NCBI GenBank assembly: GCA_947184155.2 | Contig: CAMXCT020001446.1 | Coordinates: 1 to 64,000, forward strand | From: Cladocopium goreaui | Lineage: Eukaryota; Sar; Dinophyceae; Suessiales; Symbiodiniaceae | Direction: 5' to 3' | Length of the DNA stretch: 64,000 nt | Shown here: positions 19,100 to 30,286 of the stretch, piece by piece | Layout of the letters: each line of letters begins with the position of its first letter | Numbering within the stretch: position 1 is the first letter of the stretch | The notes under the pieces: generated by a model | The model's input: only the letters and a program-made list of their open reading frames with translations | What the model was told of the DNA's origin: nothing | Databases searched by the model: none | Translations under genes and position numbers: made by a program

Positions 19100-19443
19100 G
19101 ATGTAGCGAGGGTCACGAGATGATAGATCAAAATGCGCTCGAACTGCCGAAGGAAAGCTGCGGAAAATGTCGAGGTGAGACAAGGGTAATGTGAAATTGA
19201 AAAGGTGTGAGACATAATACGTGGTCCCAGTGTGTGAAACGTGAAGTGAAAACGAATCGGTGAAAGGATCAACAATATGAGCATGCAGCGATTCACAAAC
19301 CTTTTGAGGAAGAAGTGGCGGCAATACCGAATGTCGGGAGAAGCATTGTTACTCCAAAATGATCGGGCGGGGCCACTAGGCTCACTGTATCGCTGACGTA
19401 GAATAGTCGATACTAGTTCCGGTGCTTCTCAAGGGCAAAGAGT

Positions 19444-22065
19444 TCACCAACGAGATCGAGAGTAGTGGGTCGAATGTCGAGAACGAGGTCGGCCTTCATG
19501 ATGCTGGTCACGAGAGTGGTCTTCCTGGTATGAGGATCGGCGATCTCGGTGGTTGTAGGTTGAATTGTCCCAAGAGGCATTGTCGTGCCAAGATCGGCGA
19601 GCATAGTCCCGAGAGCCAGAGGTCGCGGTTTCGCGGTGGCTCGGTGTGTCGCGAGAGTCGTCCGGGGCCGGCTCCGAAGGTTCAGGGGCGTCGGCAGAGG
19701 GGTCAGGTCGTACTGGACGTGCAGAATCATCAGGAGGTTCCGAAGGTGCATTGGTCTCTGCAGTCTGGTGTGTGATCAAGCCCGGGAAAACCGTGTGAGT
19801 GGAGGCAACGTAGCATATAGATGCGGCGCTTGAGTTCATAGCCGTTGCATTGTCTTTGCCCTTGGCGATGCCCGCAAGGTTGCACAAGCGTTGGATTTGG
19901 TCATTTCCTCCAGCTAGGGCGCGGATGCATTTGGGTGAGCGGCATATGGCCATTAGGCCTGAGGGGTTTTGTCCTTTGCCTATTTTGTAGAGCTGAGAGG
20001 TACAGATCTTGACAGCATAGCCGGGTAGGTGGTCGATGTCTGCGATCTCTGAGGACATTCCGAAGAACCCGTAACATGGGTATTGAGTCGGCATGCCGGC
20101 TTCGTTTTTGGTCCAAGTTGCCGGGCGAATGCAGTCTTCCGCAAGAATTTTGGCAACTGATTCCCAACTTGTTTTGTGGTAGATCAGGTAGGTGCCCATG
20201 TGTTCGCCACGGTAGATTGGTTTCTTCTTCAGTCCTGTGGGAACCGTGATGGTCAGCAAGTTCTCCGGCTCGATGTAGAAGGCTTGTGTTTGCCTTGCGA
20301 GTTCGATGTCCAGTAAGTCGGATTGTGCAAAGGCCCTGGCAATATTCCTGACGGTGGCTTGGCTTGCTTTGATGTAAATACGATGGTTGTTGACGGTGCG
20401 GTATGGTTGAGCCAACCTTTCGAACATCGCGTCCACAAACTGGTTGAAGAGCTGCGAGATAGCCGGGGTCAATGATCGGCGTAGAGGAACAACATGATCG
20501 GGGTCAAGTTCAGTCAGGCAACGGACCCTATGGGGGTCATTGGCCGCCGCCACCATTTCATCGAGGTCGATGTCATTCGTGTCAAACTTGGTGAGCGAAA
20601 TTGTATCTGTAAATTCAGAATTTTCACTGTCGCCGTCCGGAACTCGGAAGGACACCGCGCCGAGTGGTGCTGAAGTGTGGGTTGGTGGGTTGGTTGGTGG
20701 TTCCGTTGGTGGTGGACCGGCAGGAGAATTGGGTCGAGGATTGTGGTGATGGTCGTTGTCGGTGTAGTGACTGTCGTTCCATGTACCCCAGGTGTCATCA
20801 GCATCGGGAGTGGGGATGTAGTTCGGATTCGATGGGTTCGCAGCTGGTCGAAGTATGACTTCACGGCCTCTGGATCTGTGACGTGGTGTCGCGGAACGTG
20901 GACGTGGGCGAGATCGATGACGTCGAGGGACCGCGGGAGAGCGGCGTCGTGGTGGGGAGCGTCGTCTGTATGGAGATGGAGTTCTGCGGCCTTTGTCGGG
21001 TTTTGTGGATGATCGATGACGAGGGAGAGGAGAACGAGGTCGCTCTGCTCGTGGAGGAGAATGGCGATGGCGATGAGAATGTACCGAAGGTCGATGGGAA
21101 CGTGGTCGTGGAGTCCTGGATCGTGGCCTGCGTGTTGGGGATAATGGAACTGGTAGTGGGTGAGGAGGAGCAATGGCTGGGACTTGAACAATGCGAAGGT
21201 CTGGAACGTCAGGCTCGGTAGGTCTGGCTTTCGGTGCGGGTGGAGGTGTGGCTGTCAGTGGTGGCACGGGCGTAGGTGGTGGTATGTGTGGAATAGGGTT
21301 CGGTGGAGGTCCATCTTGTTGGAGAAGTAGCTGACGTTGTTCTTGGGCCCGTTGAGTATCCATGATCACCTGTTGCTGGGCTTGAATAAGTCGAACCGAT
21401 TCCGCAAGTTGTTGTGTAGTGGAACCCAATGCAACCAGTTCGGGTGGCACGGATGACGTCGGTGCTGCCTTGGGTGCTGGTGGTGTAGTCGAAGAAGGGG
21501 CTTTTGAAGCTGGCCTGCGCGGTCGATCCATTCTTTTGTCAGAGCGAGGTCTGGGAGCTGCCTTAACTGCAGGAGGCCGTGGAGGATGTTCATCTGGAGA
21601 AACCATCAATGCGTTCGTTTGTAATGGAGGTTGAATGTGATGGGGTGGGTAAGGGGAACTTGGCAAAGGTGTCGGTGGCATAGTCGATGTAGGTGGTGGA
21701 GTCGACGTAGGAGATGAAGTCGGAGGAGAAGGCCAGGCAGGTGGAGCGGTAGGTGCCGAAGGAGATGGGAAAGTCGAAGGAGCGGTGTGCGCCATCGTGG
21801 GTTCGGAGGCCAAAGGTGCAGGCATGGTGGGTACGAGCTGTGGGCCTGGTACTGCATGAGGAGCTGGAGACAATGAGGTAAACGGCAACGATGTTGGGGA
21901 TGGTGTAGACGGCATGATCGAAGCTGAAGAAGACCATGTAGGATGCAAGGCTGAAGGATGTCCAAATAGATGTACGTTCTGTGATGATTGCGGCCACGTC
22001 GAAGGTGCGTTCGTAGGCTGCGGTGGAACAGGCCATGACGTTGGCGGAGGGTTCCACGGATGCAT
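19444..22065 (-). CDS. Copy 2 ORF1, Pro/Arg-rich protein with ART-like block (873 aa), intact reference copy
   Basis: The best-preserved ORF1 in the window. Pro-rich 1-300 with a Gln-rich patch (QLAESVRLIQAQQQVIMDTQRAQEQ split by Asp/Thr) near 220-250. An SR-like domain at about 310-410 (YRRRSPPRRRSP, PRHRSRGRE) resembles splicing-factor RS domains or a nucleic-acid-binding basic tail. The conserved domain follows from ILRPAANPSNP to the ART-like segment (YHKTSW, TQYPCYGFFGM) and CRSPKCIRALAGGNDQIQRLCNL. A charged RS/His tail closes it (HSRDQHHEGRPRSR). It starts at MHPWNPPPTSW (22065), 35-45 bp downstream of the conserved leader module. Confidence 0.8.
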   Translation of the reverse strand: MHPWNPPPTSWPVPPQPTNAPSTWPQSSQNVHLFGHPSALHPTWSSSASIMPSTPSPTSLPFTSLSPAPHAVPGPQLVPTMPAPLASEPTMAHTAPSTFPSPSAPTAPPAWPSPPTSSPTSTPPPTSTMPPTPLPSSPYPPHHIQPPLQTNALMVSPDEHPPRPPAVKAAPRPRSDKRMDRPRRPASKAPSSTTPPAPKAAPTSSVPPELVALGSTTQQLAESVRLIQAQQQVIMDTQRAQEQRQLLLQQDGPPPNPIPHIPPPTPVPPLTATPPPAPKARPTEPDVPDLRIVQVPAIAPPHPLPVPLSPTRRPRSRTPRPRSHRPSVHSHRHRHSPPRAERPRSPLPRHRSSTKPDKGRRTPSPYRRRSPPRRRSPAVPRRHRSRPRPRSATPRHRSRGREVILRPAANPSNPNYIPTPDADDTWGTWNDSHYTDNDHHHNPRPNSPAGPPPTEPPTNPPTHTSAPLGAVSFRVPDGDSENSEFTDTISLTKFDTNDIDLDEMVAAANDPHRVRCLTELDPDHVVPLRRSLTPAISQLFNQFVDAMFERLAQPYRTVNNHRIYIKASQATVRNIARAFAQSDLLDIELARQTQAFYIEPENLLTITVPTGLKKKPIYRGEHMGTYLIYHKTSWESVAKILAEDCIRPATWTKNEAGMPTQYPCYGFFGMSSEIADIDHLPGYAVKICTSQLYKIGKGQNPSGLMAICRSPKCIRALAGGNDQIQRLCNLAGIAKGKDNATAMNSSAASICYVASTHTVFPGLITHQTAETNAPSEPPDDSARPVRPDPSADAPEPSEPAPDDSRDTPSHRETATSGSRDYARRSWHDNASWDNSTYNHRDRRSSYQEDHSRDQHHEGRPRSRHSTHYSRSRW

Positions 22066-23034
22066 CGCTTCAGTAGATCAAAACAAAGGTGAACAATTGT
22101 AAAAAGTTTCACATACAGGATTCAGTCCCTAACTGCCTAAGATGTCGTGCAATTATTCCCTGCACCGGGACCGTGGTCAAGTCGTGCCGCAATGGCATAA
22201 AACAGCTTCCAAATTCCAACGAATTAGATGCACAAAATGTTTCACCTCACCAAAAACCAAAGAGACCACACCTGCAGGAAAAGGACATGCCTGTTGCCTT
22301 TTGTCGTGAATGTCATGTTGAACTTCAAATGCGCAAGCTGCAGTGATAAAAAAGGTTTCTGGTAGTTCGAAGCAGCTTCACTTGAAAGATCAGATCACTG
22401 GGATCCCTGGGACAGCCGGGACGGCAGGACTTCTCAAAAAAGGTGCAGAACAGAACGGCCATCTGTTGCACATTACGTAAACGAATTACCAAATTAAAAT
22501 GTGTGAATTCAGAATTCAAGACTGTCAACACTCACCCTGAAAAGGGTTGCCTCAATTGGCTCCATGGCACCATGTCGGAGCCACCATGGAAATCACACTA
22601 GACAAGAATGGATCATTATATGATCCGGCAGGAACTGAATCCTGAAACATGCAAACCAGCCTAGGTTATTTAATGAATAAAAGAGCCACAAGAGGTACTT
22701 CTCGAAAACGATGTAGGGCATCCGAAATTGTCAAACGTAGTCATAACCAGATTCCATAGAGTATTTTGACCAGCATGTTGAAATCCAAAATGATGTTTCG
22801 GCGATTGTTTCCCAAAATAACCCAGAGTTCGTCGGCGACAGGATCTCGGCGAAAATAAGTCAAAAAACATAATACTGTCGGCGATATGGTTTCGGCGAAA
22901 ATCTGAGGAAGGTTCTGATGCATGTAAATCTCAAAAATGATTCCAGATTGCGACAACAGCGCAGTAAAGTGAAATTGTCAAATAAACGACGCGGAGGTTC
23001 TTGGGTTCAGCCTCTTCCCATTCCAGTAAGATTG

Positions 23035-23130
23035 GCAGGTACGTCAGAAAGGCGTCCCTTTCTGATATCACAGATCAAGGCAAGTGTCTTTGTTAGTGCC
23101 AGACTTGCAATGATCCCTGGCACCCCCTGC
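23035..23130 (-). ncRNA. Pseudoknot motif PK3
   Basis: Almost identical to PK2 (hairpin TCAGAAAGG/CCTTTCTGA, X GCAAGT/ACTTGC, Y GTGCCAG/CTGGCAC). One difference lies in the X-Y linker. Confidence 0.68.
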
Positions 23131-23462
23131 AAATTTGTGAAAACCAATCAGAAGTTTTACATCTGTTCAGATGGTACACACACACACACACTTGCTCAGA
23201 ACTGTCTTATCGAACTTTATTGTGGAATGCATCTTACGTGCAAAACAACTTCAGTAAAACCTGACAGGAGTGGGTCAATGATACGACCCGAGAAATGTGC
23301 AACATGTTCCCTGTGAACAGATTGCGAAAACCGTACAGGCACTGAAATGACATGGAACGGAAAACTGAAAGTTTGGTTTGGTTTTACACAGTTTGAAATA
23401 CAAATCGGCACGGTGGTTCTTGGGTTAGCCACGTCCCATTGCAGAAAAATTGAAGTGATGAA

Positions 23463-23557
23463 GCAGGTACGTCACGAAGATCGGCCGTGATATCCTAAGG
23501 ACACCATAGAGAGCTTCGTTGGGCACAGCTCTATGGGCCTTCTGTGCCCCCCTTCTG
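23463..23557 (-). ncRNA. Pseudoknot motif PK4
   Basis: Hairpin TCACG/CGTGA. X CCATAGAG/CTCTATGG and Y GGGCACAG/CTGTGCCC, both 8 bp with no mismatch. The linker AGCTTCGTT is between X and Y, and X' follows Y immediately. The 3' closing strand is CCTTCTG. Confidence 0.72.
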
Positions 23558-24851
23558 TTACAATTGTCAGGTTCGCGAGAAACCAAAACCAAAAGTAAAA
23601 CATCATAAACCAGGAGACCCGAGAGGGAAGTACCCTCAAAAACAAGGATCAACGACGCTAGCAGGTAGAAGTTTTACATCTATTCAGATGTTCCACACAC
23701 ACCCTCCGGTAGGAGGGTGGGAAAATTAAGGCCCGGACAGTGAGATGAAAATGAATAAGAGAGGAAATGAAGATGAGGTGAAGATGAAAATGAGATGAAA
23801 GTTACTTAACCAGGACGCGAAGAGGGGAACGCAAAAGAAGAGGGAAGGAGAAAACACCAACACAATGAAACCTGGCCCAAGACGGGCAAACCCTGAAAAG
23901 GCAAGAGAAAAGAAAAACGGAGGCAGACGGACACGGAACAAGACCAGCAGAGGGGGGGGGAGGACGGACGCGCCTCAACCAACCTACCACAGCGAAACCT
24001 ACGCCTACCTAAGCACGCACAGAACCCAACCTACCTGTAGAGAGGAGAACGCAGGAACACATGAAATAGGGGACCCATGGGGGACTAGTTAGTGAAAAGA
24101 TGCATCCACAGTCCACGCATGATTCGTGATCAGGCTCAAGGCCCTCTGTCGTCGGTTCAACCCTATGGACAGCTGAAGTGGTCAACCCTTGAATTACATG
24201 CACAATTTAAACTTCACCAACGACCATAAAAAAGAAAAACGCCATACCTGCAAGCATGTCCTATTACCTGCTCATGTGAAAATGGCTGCAGACAGTCTCT
24301 CAGTTGAAAGCTGCAAAAGGAGTTGTTGGCGCAGCTTCAGGCTACAAACCCTTGCATCACTGGAAAGTGGTGAAGCCAATCACAGCGGCCAGTTGTTCAA
24401 CAATTCGACATCGACAGGGTGAAAAATGAAATAAGACCAGCTGCTCACTTTACTTAAACGAATTACTAGGTTGTAAATTGTAAATTCGGAGATCAGATTA
24501 TGGCGTTCAAGTCCTGCTTAGAAGAGCATTCCCCGAGGGGCTCACAACATCATGTCGAAAGGCGTTGTGAGTGACACACTTGCTCAGAACTGTCTTATCG
24601 AATTTTGTTGTGGAATGCATCTTATGTGCAAAACACACTTCAGTAAAACCTGACAGGAGTGGGTCAATGATACGACCCGAGAAATGTGCAACATGTTCCC
24701 TGTGAACAGATTGCGAAAACCGTACAGGCACTGAAATGACATGGAACGGAAAACTGAAAGTTTGGTTTGGTTTTACACAGTTTGAAATACAAATCGGCAC
24801 GGTGGTTCTTGGGTTAGCCACGTCCCATTGCAGAAAAATTGAAATGATGAA

Positions 24852-24944
24852 GCAGGTACGTCACGGTGATCGGCCGTGATATCCTAAGGACACCATAGAG
24901 AGCTTCGTTGGGCACAGCTCTATGGGCCTTCTGTGCCCCCCTGC
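24852..24944 (-). ncRNA. Pseudoknot motif PK5
   Basis: Same X and Y stems as PK4, but the hairpin is extended (TCACGG/CCGTGA) and the closing pair GCAGG/CCTGC is perfect. Confidence 0.72.
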
Positions 24945-25396
24945 TGTTACAATTGTCAGGTTCGCGAGAAACCAAAACCAAAAGTAAAACATCATAAACC
25001 AGGAGACCCGAGAGGGAAGTACCCTCAAAAACAAGGATCAACGACGCTAGCAGATAGAAGTTTTACATCTATTCAGATGTTCCACCCACTTGCTCAGAAC
25101 TGTCTCATCGAATTTTGATGTGGAACGCATCGTACGTGCAAAAAACAATCCATTTAAACCTGACAGGAGTGAGAAAGCGACCAGACTCGAAAGTGAGTCA
25201 AAATGAATCAGCAGTACTGTAAAAGGCAATCAACATGATACTGACGTTTTCCTTTCAACAAAGCCAAGTCGTTACCCTTAGACAGATTGCGACAACCGGG
25301 CAACTGGGAAAACGGAAAATTGATTGTTTGGAAACGGCATGGTGGTTCTTGGGTTATAGCCACGTCCCATTGCAGAAAATTGACATGAAAATTGAA

Positions 25397-25488
25397 GCAG
25401 GTACGTCACGGTGATCAGCCGTGATATCCGCATGTACTGTGGCCGCTTCGTTGGACCATCGCACACAGTACATGGATGGTCCCCCTGC
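25397..25488 (-). ncRNA. Pseudoknot motif PK6
   Basis: Stem X is 11 bp (CATGTACTGTG/CACAGTACATG) and stem Y 8 bp (GGACCATC/GATGGTCC). The sequences are unrelated to those of PK4/5 although the hairpin and GCTTCGTT linker match. It is one of the clearest covariation cases. Confidence 0.75.
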
Positions 25489-25887
25489 ATTAGAAATAGG
25501 TGCACAAAGGTGGAAATCGTAAAACCAAAGATTCGACAAGAATCAGCAATCCTAATCCGGGACAATCAGCAAAGTTAGAAGTTTTACATCTCTTCAGATG
25601 TTCCACACACACTAGACAAGAATGGATCTTTATATCGATCCGATTGAGACCGGGGTCCCCATGCATGCAACAACAGTGAATTGGAAAAAGGAGGAGATTG
25701 GTCCTGTTTGTTCATAATAGTAAGTCAACGTCGGCGAAAAGCAAAACCAGTAAATAAATACCTCGGCGAAATAGACGATCTCGGCGAAATAAATATATAA
25801 GAAGCGGGACCTCCAGCTATCATTAACGGACCCAGGAGCGTCCCCGGGACCCCCAGCTGCCACACAAGGGCCCAAGAGCGTCCCGAT

Positions 25888-25979
25888 GCAGGTACACACC
25901 GGAGCGTCCCCCAGTGCATCCCCCGTCATATCCCAGCTTCATTGGACCAGGTTGGAAATGACGGGCCTGGCCCCCCTGC
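25888..25979 (-). ncRNA. Pseudoknot motif PK7
   Basis: X CCCGTCAT/ATGACGGG. Y GGACCAGG/CCTGGCCC has one A-C on the plus strand that reads as a G-U wobble on the minus strand. The linker is GCTTCATT. The first hairpin is poorly formed, so this is a divergent class, also present as PK9 and PK11. Confidence 0.65.
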
Positions 25980-26513
25980 ATTATTTATAAATATATATAT
26001 ATAAATCTAGGTTAGAAAGGGAGAAGGACGAAGAAAGAAAAAAAGGAAGAAGTTTTACATCTATGCAGATGTTACACACACACTAGACAAGAATGGATCA
26101 TTATATGATCCGGCAGGAACTGAATCCTGAAACATGCAAACCAGCCTAGAATATTAGAAGAATAAAAGAGCCACTTGAGGTACTGCTCGAAAACGTTGTA
26201 GGGCATCCGATATTGTCAAACGTAGTCATAACCAGATTCCATAGAGTTTTGACCAGCATGTTGGAATCCAAAATAATGTTTCGGCGATTGTTTCACAAAG
26301 TAACCCATGATTCGTCGGCGACAGGATCTCGGCGAAAATAGGTCAAAAAACATAATGCTGTCGGCGATATGGTTTCGGCGAAAATCTAAGGAAGGTTCTG
26401 ATGCATGTAAATTTTAAAATTGATTCCAGATTGCGACAACAGTGCAGCAAATTGTATAATATTGTGGTTGGGGTTCTTAGCTTGGCCCCTTGCTATGTCG
26501 GAAAAATACAAGC

Positions 26514-26606
26514 GCAGGTACGTCGGGATGATCAGTCCCGATATCACAATCTCAAACCACCGTCTTCGTTGGGCAGTGGATGGAATGAGATTCACTGCCC
26601 CCCTGC
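26514..26606 (-). ncRNA. Pseudoknot motif PK8
   Basis: Hairpin TCGGGA/TCCCGA with loop TGATCAG. X AATCTCA/TGAGATT, Y GGGCAGTG/CACTGCCC, linker TCTTCGTT. Same variant as PK10. Confidence 0.72.
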
Positions 26607-26772
26607 AAATTAGTGAAAAACCAAAAAGAAGTTTTACATCTGTTCAGATGGTACACACACACACCTCGCATGTAGCGAGGTTGGATTTTTTGGAAGAACT
26701 TCGCTGGCGGAATCGGTAAAGCACCAGTGAAAGTGAACCTGTAATAACCTAATGTACAAACGAGCGATCACT

Positions 26773-27498
26773 TCAGTCAGAAGAGGAATTCGGAGCTTGT
26801 AGAAGAACTTCGATAGCATCATGGAAGCTCATGCGTTCAACCATCGCCCAAGTCTGATTGAGTTCCCCAGACGCCGTAGCAGCCTTCAAGGTGTCAGATA
26901 GATCTTTGGCTACTTCATGGAGCCGGGTGGTTAGGCTCGGTTCATCTGCAGGAGATGTCGTCTCAATGGGCACATTGTGAAAAGGATGGTGTCCGTGTAC
27001 AAGGGGGATCTCGAAATGATGTCGCCAATAGTCCGCTGTACGCAGGGACCACTCCCAGTTGCCCGAAAGACCATAAAAGTAGTGTTCAGGGTCACGACAT
27101 CGGGAATGCCCTAACAAGGGGATTTCTTCAATGAATAGCTCCCTGGTGTTGTTGGAGTGGGTAATGACCTTGAATTGGATCTGGTGAACCACGCGAGAAG
27201 AGAATTGAGCACGATGGAGGTAGTTGTGTGCCGAACTTGACTCCGTCGGAAACGGGACGCCAGGAGGTGCTGGTCCTGAATATGTATCTGAATGGGCCAT
27301 AGTACCCGTGTCAGGAGCCGTACTGTCAGTTACCAAAGGTGCCGACGTAGGGTTGGTAGTAGTGTCAGGAGGGCCTGAGTGACATAGTGCGGAAGTCTGG
27401 GCGTCTGGTACTTGAACTGGGTTGGTAGGAGCGAGTCCACGGGTAGGATTCGACGGCCAAGACAAGCCCGCCACGGTCGCGTCTCGTTTGTGGTCCAT
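26773..27498 (-). CDS. Copy 3 ORF8, small element protein (241 aa), intact
   Basis: Same length and order of regions as copy 2 ORF8. It begins MDHKRDATVAG and ends VLLQAPNSSSD. The conserved core from VVHQIQFKV to VHGHHPFHNVPIETTSP is unchanged apart from one or two residues, while the low-complexity head varies more. That pattern is what selection on the core would give. The stop is TGA, followed on the minus strand by about 90 bp of 3' flank, the CCTCGC hairpin and (GT)n. Confidence 0.78.
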   Translation of the reverse strand: MDHKRDATVAGLSWPSNPTRGLAPTNPVQVPDAQTSALCHSGPPDTTTNPTSAPLVTDSTAPDTGTMAHSDTYSGPAPPGVPFPTESSSAHNYLHRAQFSSRVVHQIQFKVITHSNNTRELFIEEIPLLGHSRCRDPEHYFYGLSGNWEWSLRTADYWRHHFEIPLVHGHHPFHNVPIETTSPADEPSLTTRLHEVAKDLSDTLKAATASGELNQTWAMVERMSFHDAIEVLLQAPNSSSD

Positions 27499-27743
27499 GG
27501 GTGAAACTGTCAGAAATGCGAGAAATAGTGCAACAACGGCTGAGGCATCAAGAATTGCAAATATAAGCCAATCCCCAAGATGATAACATTCACAATAATG
27601 ATAAAAGTGAAGTCCAGTCCTCAATCAAGTGATACAATTGCGACGGAGAAGCCAAAGTGGAAATCAGAGAATCATTAGTGTTGGTGAGGTGTCAAAGGAG
27701 AATCGAAACCTTGCATCATGGTCTTTTTTGGCCGGTTAGCGTA

Positions 27744-28337
27744 TCAGGGCAAGATCACACCGGGGCTCATTTTGTAGCATTGCAGACGTAGTACGAACGG
27801 CTGTGAGGTACCCGGAATGAGCAAAGAGGATTCGCGGGAGTTGTACTGCCGAAGTCGCCATTCAGGTCGGTATTCCTCCAAGAGCTGCAGGATCGTCATA
27901 TCATTGGAGACTTGGAATGTATCACCGTCCAGGTCGCAAAAGCGAAACTCCAAATTCGAAGGGTCAATTTGGATGTCCCATTGGGACCTCAATCTTTTCG
28001 AAATACAGAAGCGTAGCTCGCCAGTTGAAATGAGGCCGGCTTCAACGGGTTCCATCTGACGCGACCAAGTAAACAGAGCCTCAAGTTCGTAGCCACTGAC
28101 ATTTTTGAAATTTGAGCTAGCCATAGCCATGTAGTGTTCACGGTCAGGTTCGCTGCGATGAGTCAAGGCCTGTAGGGGAGAGAAGTCAACCAAGATAAGA
28201 ACAGGTCGGTTTGGAGGAGGGTTCACATCACCAGGAAGGCCTCGATGTCCAGCAAACCATCCAATAGTTCGGGTGCCCATTGGTGTCTCAACCGTGGAGG
28301 TAGCACGATATGGATGGGGCCGAGAAGAATGAGCCAT
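27744..28337 (-). CDS. Copy 3 ORF7, small element protein (197 aa), intact
   Basis: Identical in length to copy 2 ORF7. Start MAHSSRPHPYR, end KMSPGVILP. Substitutions are conservative (for example NRPVLILVDFSPLQAL against NKPVLILVDFSPLRAL). It keeps all the landmarks shared with ORF5: the RPV..L.D..P opening, YELEALF, the W-D-I triplet, the D-x-D pair, YRPEWRLRQ and FVLRLQ. Confidence 0.76.
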   Translation of the reverse strand: MAHSSRPHPYRATSTVETPMGTRTIGWFAGHRGLPGDVNPPPNRPVLILVDFSPLQALTHRSEPDREHYMAMASSNFKNVSGYELEALFTWSRQMEPVEAGLISTGELRFCISKRLRSQWDIQIDPSNLEFRFCDLDGDTFQVSNDMTILQLLEEYRPEWRLRQYNSRESSLLIPGTSQPFVLRLQCYKMSPGVILP

Positions 28338-28525
28338 GGCGTCCAATATCGAGTGTCGAGGATCGAGGATAGAACGGAAAGCCCAAGCTGCAACATAGGT
28401 TGATAATAACCAAGGAATAAAGCTCAAAGTGTTGAAAATTGGAGGGAAACGGTATGCCTAGAAAATAGTCACAAAACGGCAGTAAGTCACTGTTCTTTTC
28501 CGGTGCCGACAAATAATGTGGTGTA

Positions 28526-29213
28526 TTACACACTGGAGTCTGACATATCCATCGGGTCCGTATCGTTCGCATCCAATGGACCTTGTACTTGTTGAGGAGG
28601 GACGGTAGGCCGAGTGAGATGTAAAGTACGTTGTAATGTTGCCGGTGGTGACGAGGGTGGTGTAGACCGCCATGGTGGCCAATATAAGGAGGTGGTAGTT
28701 CCTTGAGAGTGATGTTGCGCAGAGCGTCCCCAGCATGACTGCAAAATATAGAGTTGGTCTGGGTATTGCTTCATACGGTTGGGAAACATAGACATTGGAG
28801 TGTTCAGGGTGTGGTAGAACAGGAACAGCATTTGCCGTAGAGGAGGAGGATGATGATTGAACTGGTACATCATAGTGTCGGCGCCAATGATTGGCCGTGG
28901 TACGTAGGGTCGCCTGATCAGTGGTGAGGTGCATGTTCTCCAGAAAGGTTTCCACCGGTTTCCACGTTTCAATACCATCAAGTGTCCTTTCCACGACCCA
29001 AAGTTCATCCGGACGGTTAGACAACGGATAGCTCAGCTTCTTGATGAATACAGAATGGACAGTTGTAGAGGTCGGGATGGTTCGTGCTTCGCGAGGGATA
29101 TACGATGCCGAAGTAGGATCATCCGGCGGTAGATGTGGAACTGGGCCATGTAGGGATGTAGGTGGGGAACGGTGTGAAACCGATCGAGCAGTATCGTCCG
29201 CATTGTAGGTCAT
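28526..29213 (-). pseudogene. Copy 3 ORF6, frameshifted in the C-terminal third
   Basis: The protein reads normally from MTYNADDTA through HWRRHYDVP and the Ser tract to EAIP, then shifts frame because of an extra G in a G-run at about 28761-28763. The original tail (DQLYILQSCWGR ... PMDMSDSSV) continues in the neighbouring frame to 28526. The shifted frame stays open to 28458, so a longer altered protein would be made. The conserved core shared with ORF8 is unaffected. Confidence 0.72.
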
Positions 29214-29436
29214 CGTATACAATAGCAATAATATGGTTTCGAAATACACTGGGCTGAAGCCAAAAAGCCATGAGAAAAGTCAATGATAAGGGAATGAAGA
29301 ACGAACATCACCAAAGGGAAAAGAGAGAAGTGAAAAAGACAACGGAAAACCAAAACCAGGGTGGCGGGCATCATAACGAATGTTTTCCTTTTTCCTCATA
29401 GATGTTAGCATCGCCAGGATCAATCTTGAAGGCTAA

Positions 29437-30108
29437 TCACTCGGCCGCCTTAGTATATCTGGTGGCCGTGACGAAAGGATGCCCACGGGGAATCACTTGA
29501 ACATGTACGGCGAAGCCTGTGTCTTGTGCGTCTGGATGGGGTGTCAGCAGCAAAGGTGAACACTCACGAGTCGTGAAGGCATCAAGATGTTGGTGAGTTT
29601 TCCATCTCGGGTAAAACCAGTTCAAAACGTCCAGAAGAGAATGAGGGAGGTCATCAAGCATCTGAGCTCCTTGATCGGTATCAATCATCATGTAGAATTC
29701 TGAAGCTGGTAGGTGTATCGACCATCGTTGTAGCAGCGTGTCGGTGACTACTGTTTTGAGGTCTGAAACGAAATGACTGCGAGCATAGTCCGGGTAGATC
29801 ACCTTGAACGTCTGGAACAGACTATCATAGGTGGCCGTAGGGAGGTTGCCCGCGACCTGGGGGCTCAAGATGTTGTAGTAAGGGTTGCGGACGGCAAGTT
29901 GCTGCATCGGCTTCAGGTCCAATTGGAAAATAACTGGTCGGTGGGGTGTCGTAGGCGGAGTCCGGTTGGATGGGTGCTGAAGTGACGAAGAGCCCATAGT
30001 GGAGAACGATGCCCTTGTTGGAGAGCGTGAGCGACGTGTAGGTGAGATCGTCTCATGGGACATAGCTCGCAGTTGGCAATAGCGGTCCAGGTGAATGCGG
30101 AGAGACAT
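29437..30108 (-). CDS. Copy 3 ORF5, small element protein (223 aa), intact
   Basis: A complete version with the VQVIPRGHPF tail that copy 2 lost. It starts MSLRIHLDRYCQLRAM and has the SR-type head (RRSRSPTRAS). One residue fewer than copy 1. Substitutions cluster in the Ser/Pro head. The core (LDLKPMQQL, YDSLFQTFKVIYPDYARSHF, DDLPHSLLDVLNWFYP) is nearly invariant across the three copies. Confidence 0.8.
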   Translation of the reverse strand: MSLRIHLDRYCQLRAMSHETISPTRRSRSPTRASFSTMGSSSLQHPSNRTPPTTPHRPVIFQLDLKPMQQLAVRNPYYNILSPQVAGNLPTATYDSLFQTFKVIYPDYARSHFVSDLKTVVTDTLLQRWSIHLPASEFYMMIDTDQGAQMLDDLPHSLLDVLNWFYPRWKTHQHLDAFTTRECSPLLLTPHPDAQDTGFAVHVQVIPRGHPFVTATRYTKAAE

Positions 30109-30286
30109 AATAAATGGCTGGCGGGTGGTATAATACGACGTGTCAAAATTCAGTGGACCAACAATGCCCTAGGTTTTGAAAATCACCAAAGGGAACAAAC
30201 AGCTCAAAAGAAAGGACCAACTGGTTGGTGAAGCTGTAATACAGTGCCGCAAACTACCTTTTCTTTTTGTTCGCATATGTCGTTGG

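Larger units (their letters stand above)
22066..26772. repeat. Inter-copy noncoding array 2 (two leaders, six PK modules)
   Basis: The longest array. In order: leader (about 22110-22590, ending in a CCATGGCACC-rich hairpin GGCTCC/GGAGCC); A module with PK3; B module with PK4 (starts CTTGCTCAGAACTGTC); hairpin CCCTCC/GGAGGG at 23702-23717; a purine-rich spacer (23720-24090); a second leader variant (about 24091-24575); B modules with PK5 and PK6; an A-like module with PK7; and an A module with PK8 ending at the CCTCGC hairpin before ORF8 of copy 3. Module joints are (CA)n preceded by ACATCT-N4-AGATGT hairpins near 23160, 23680, 25067, 25591, 26055 and 26635. No open frame in it looks coding. 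Confidence 0.75.
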
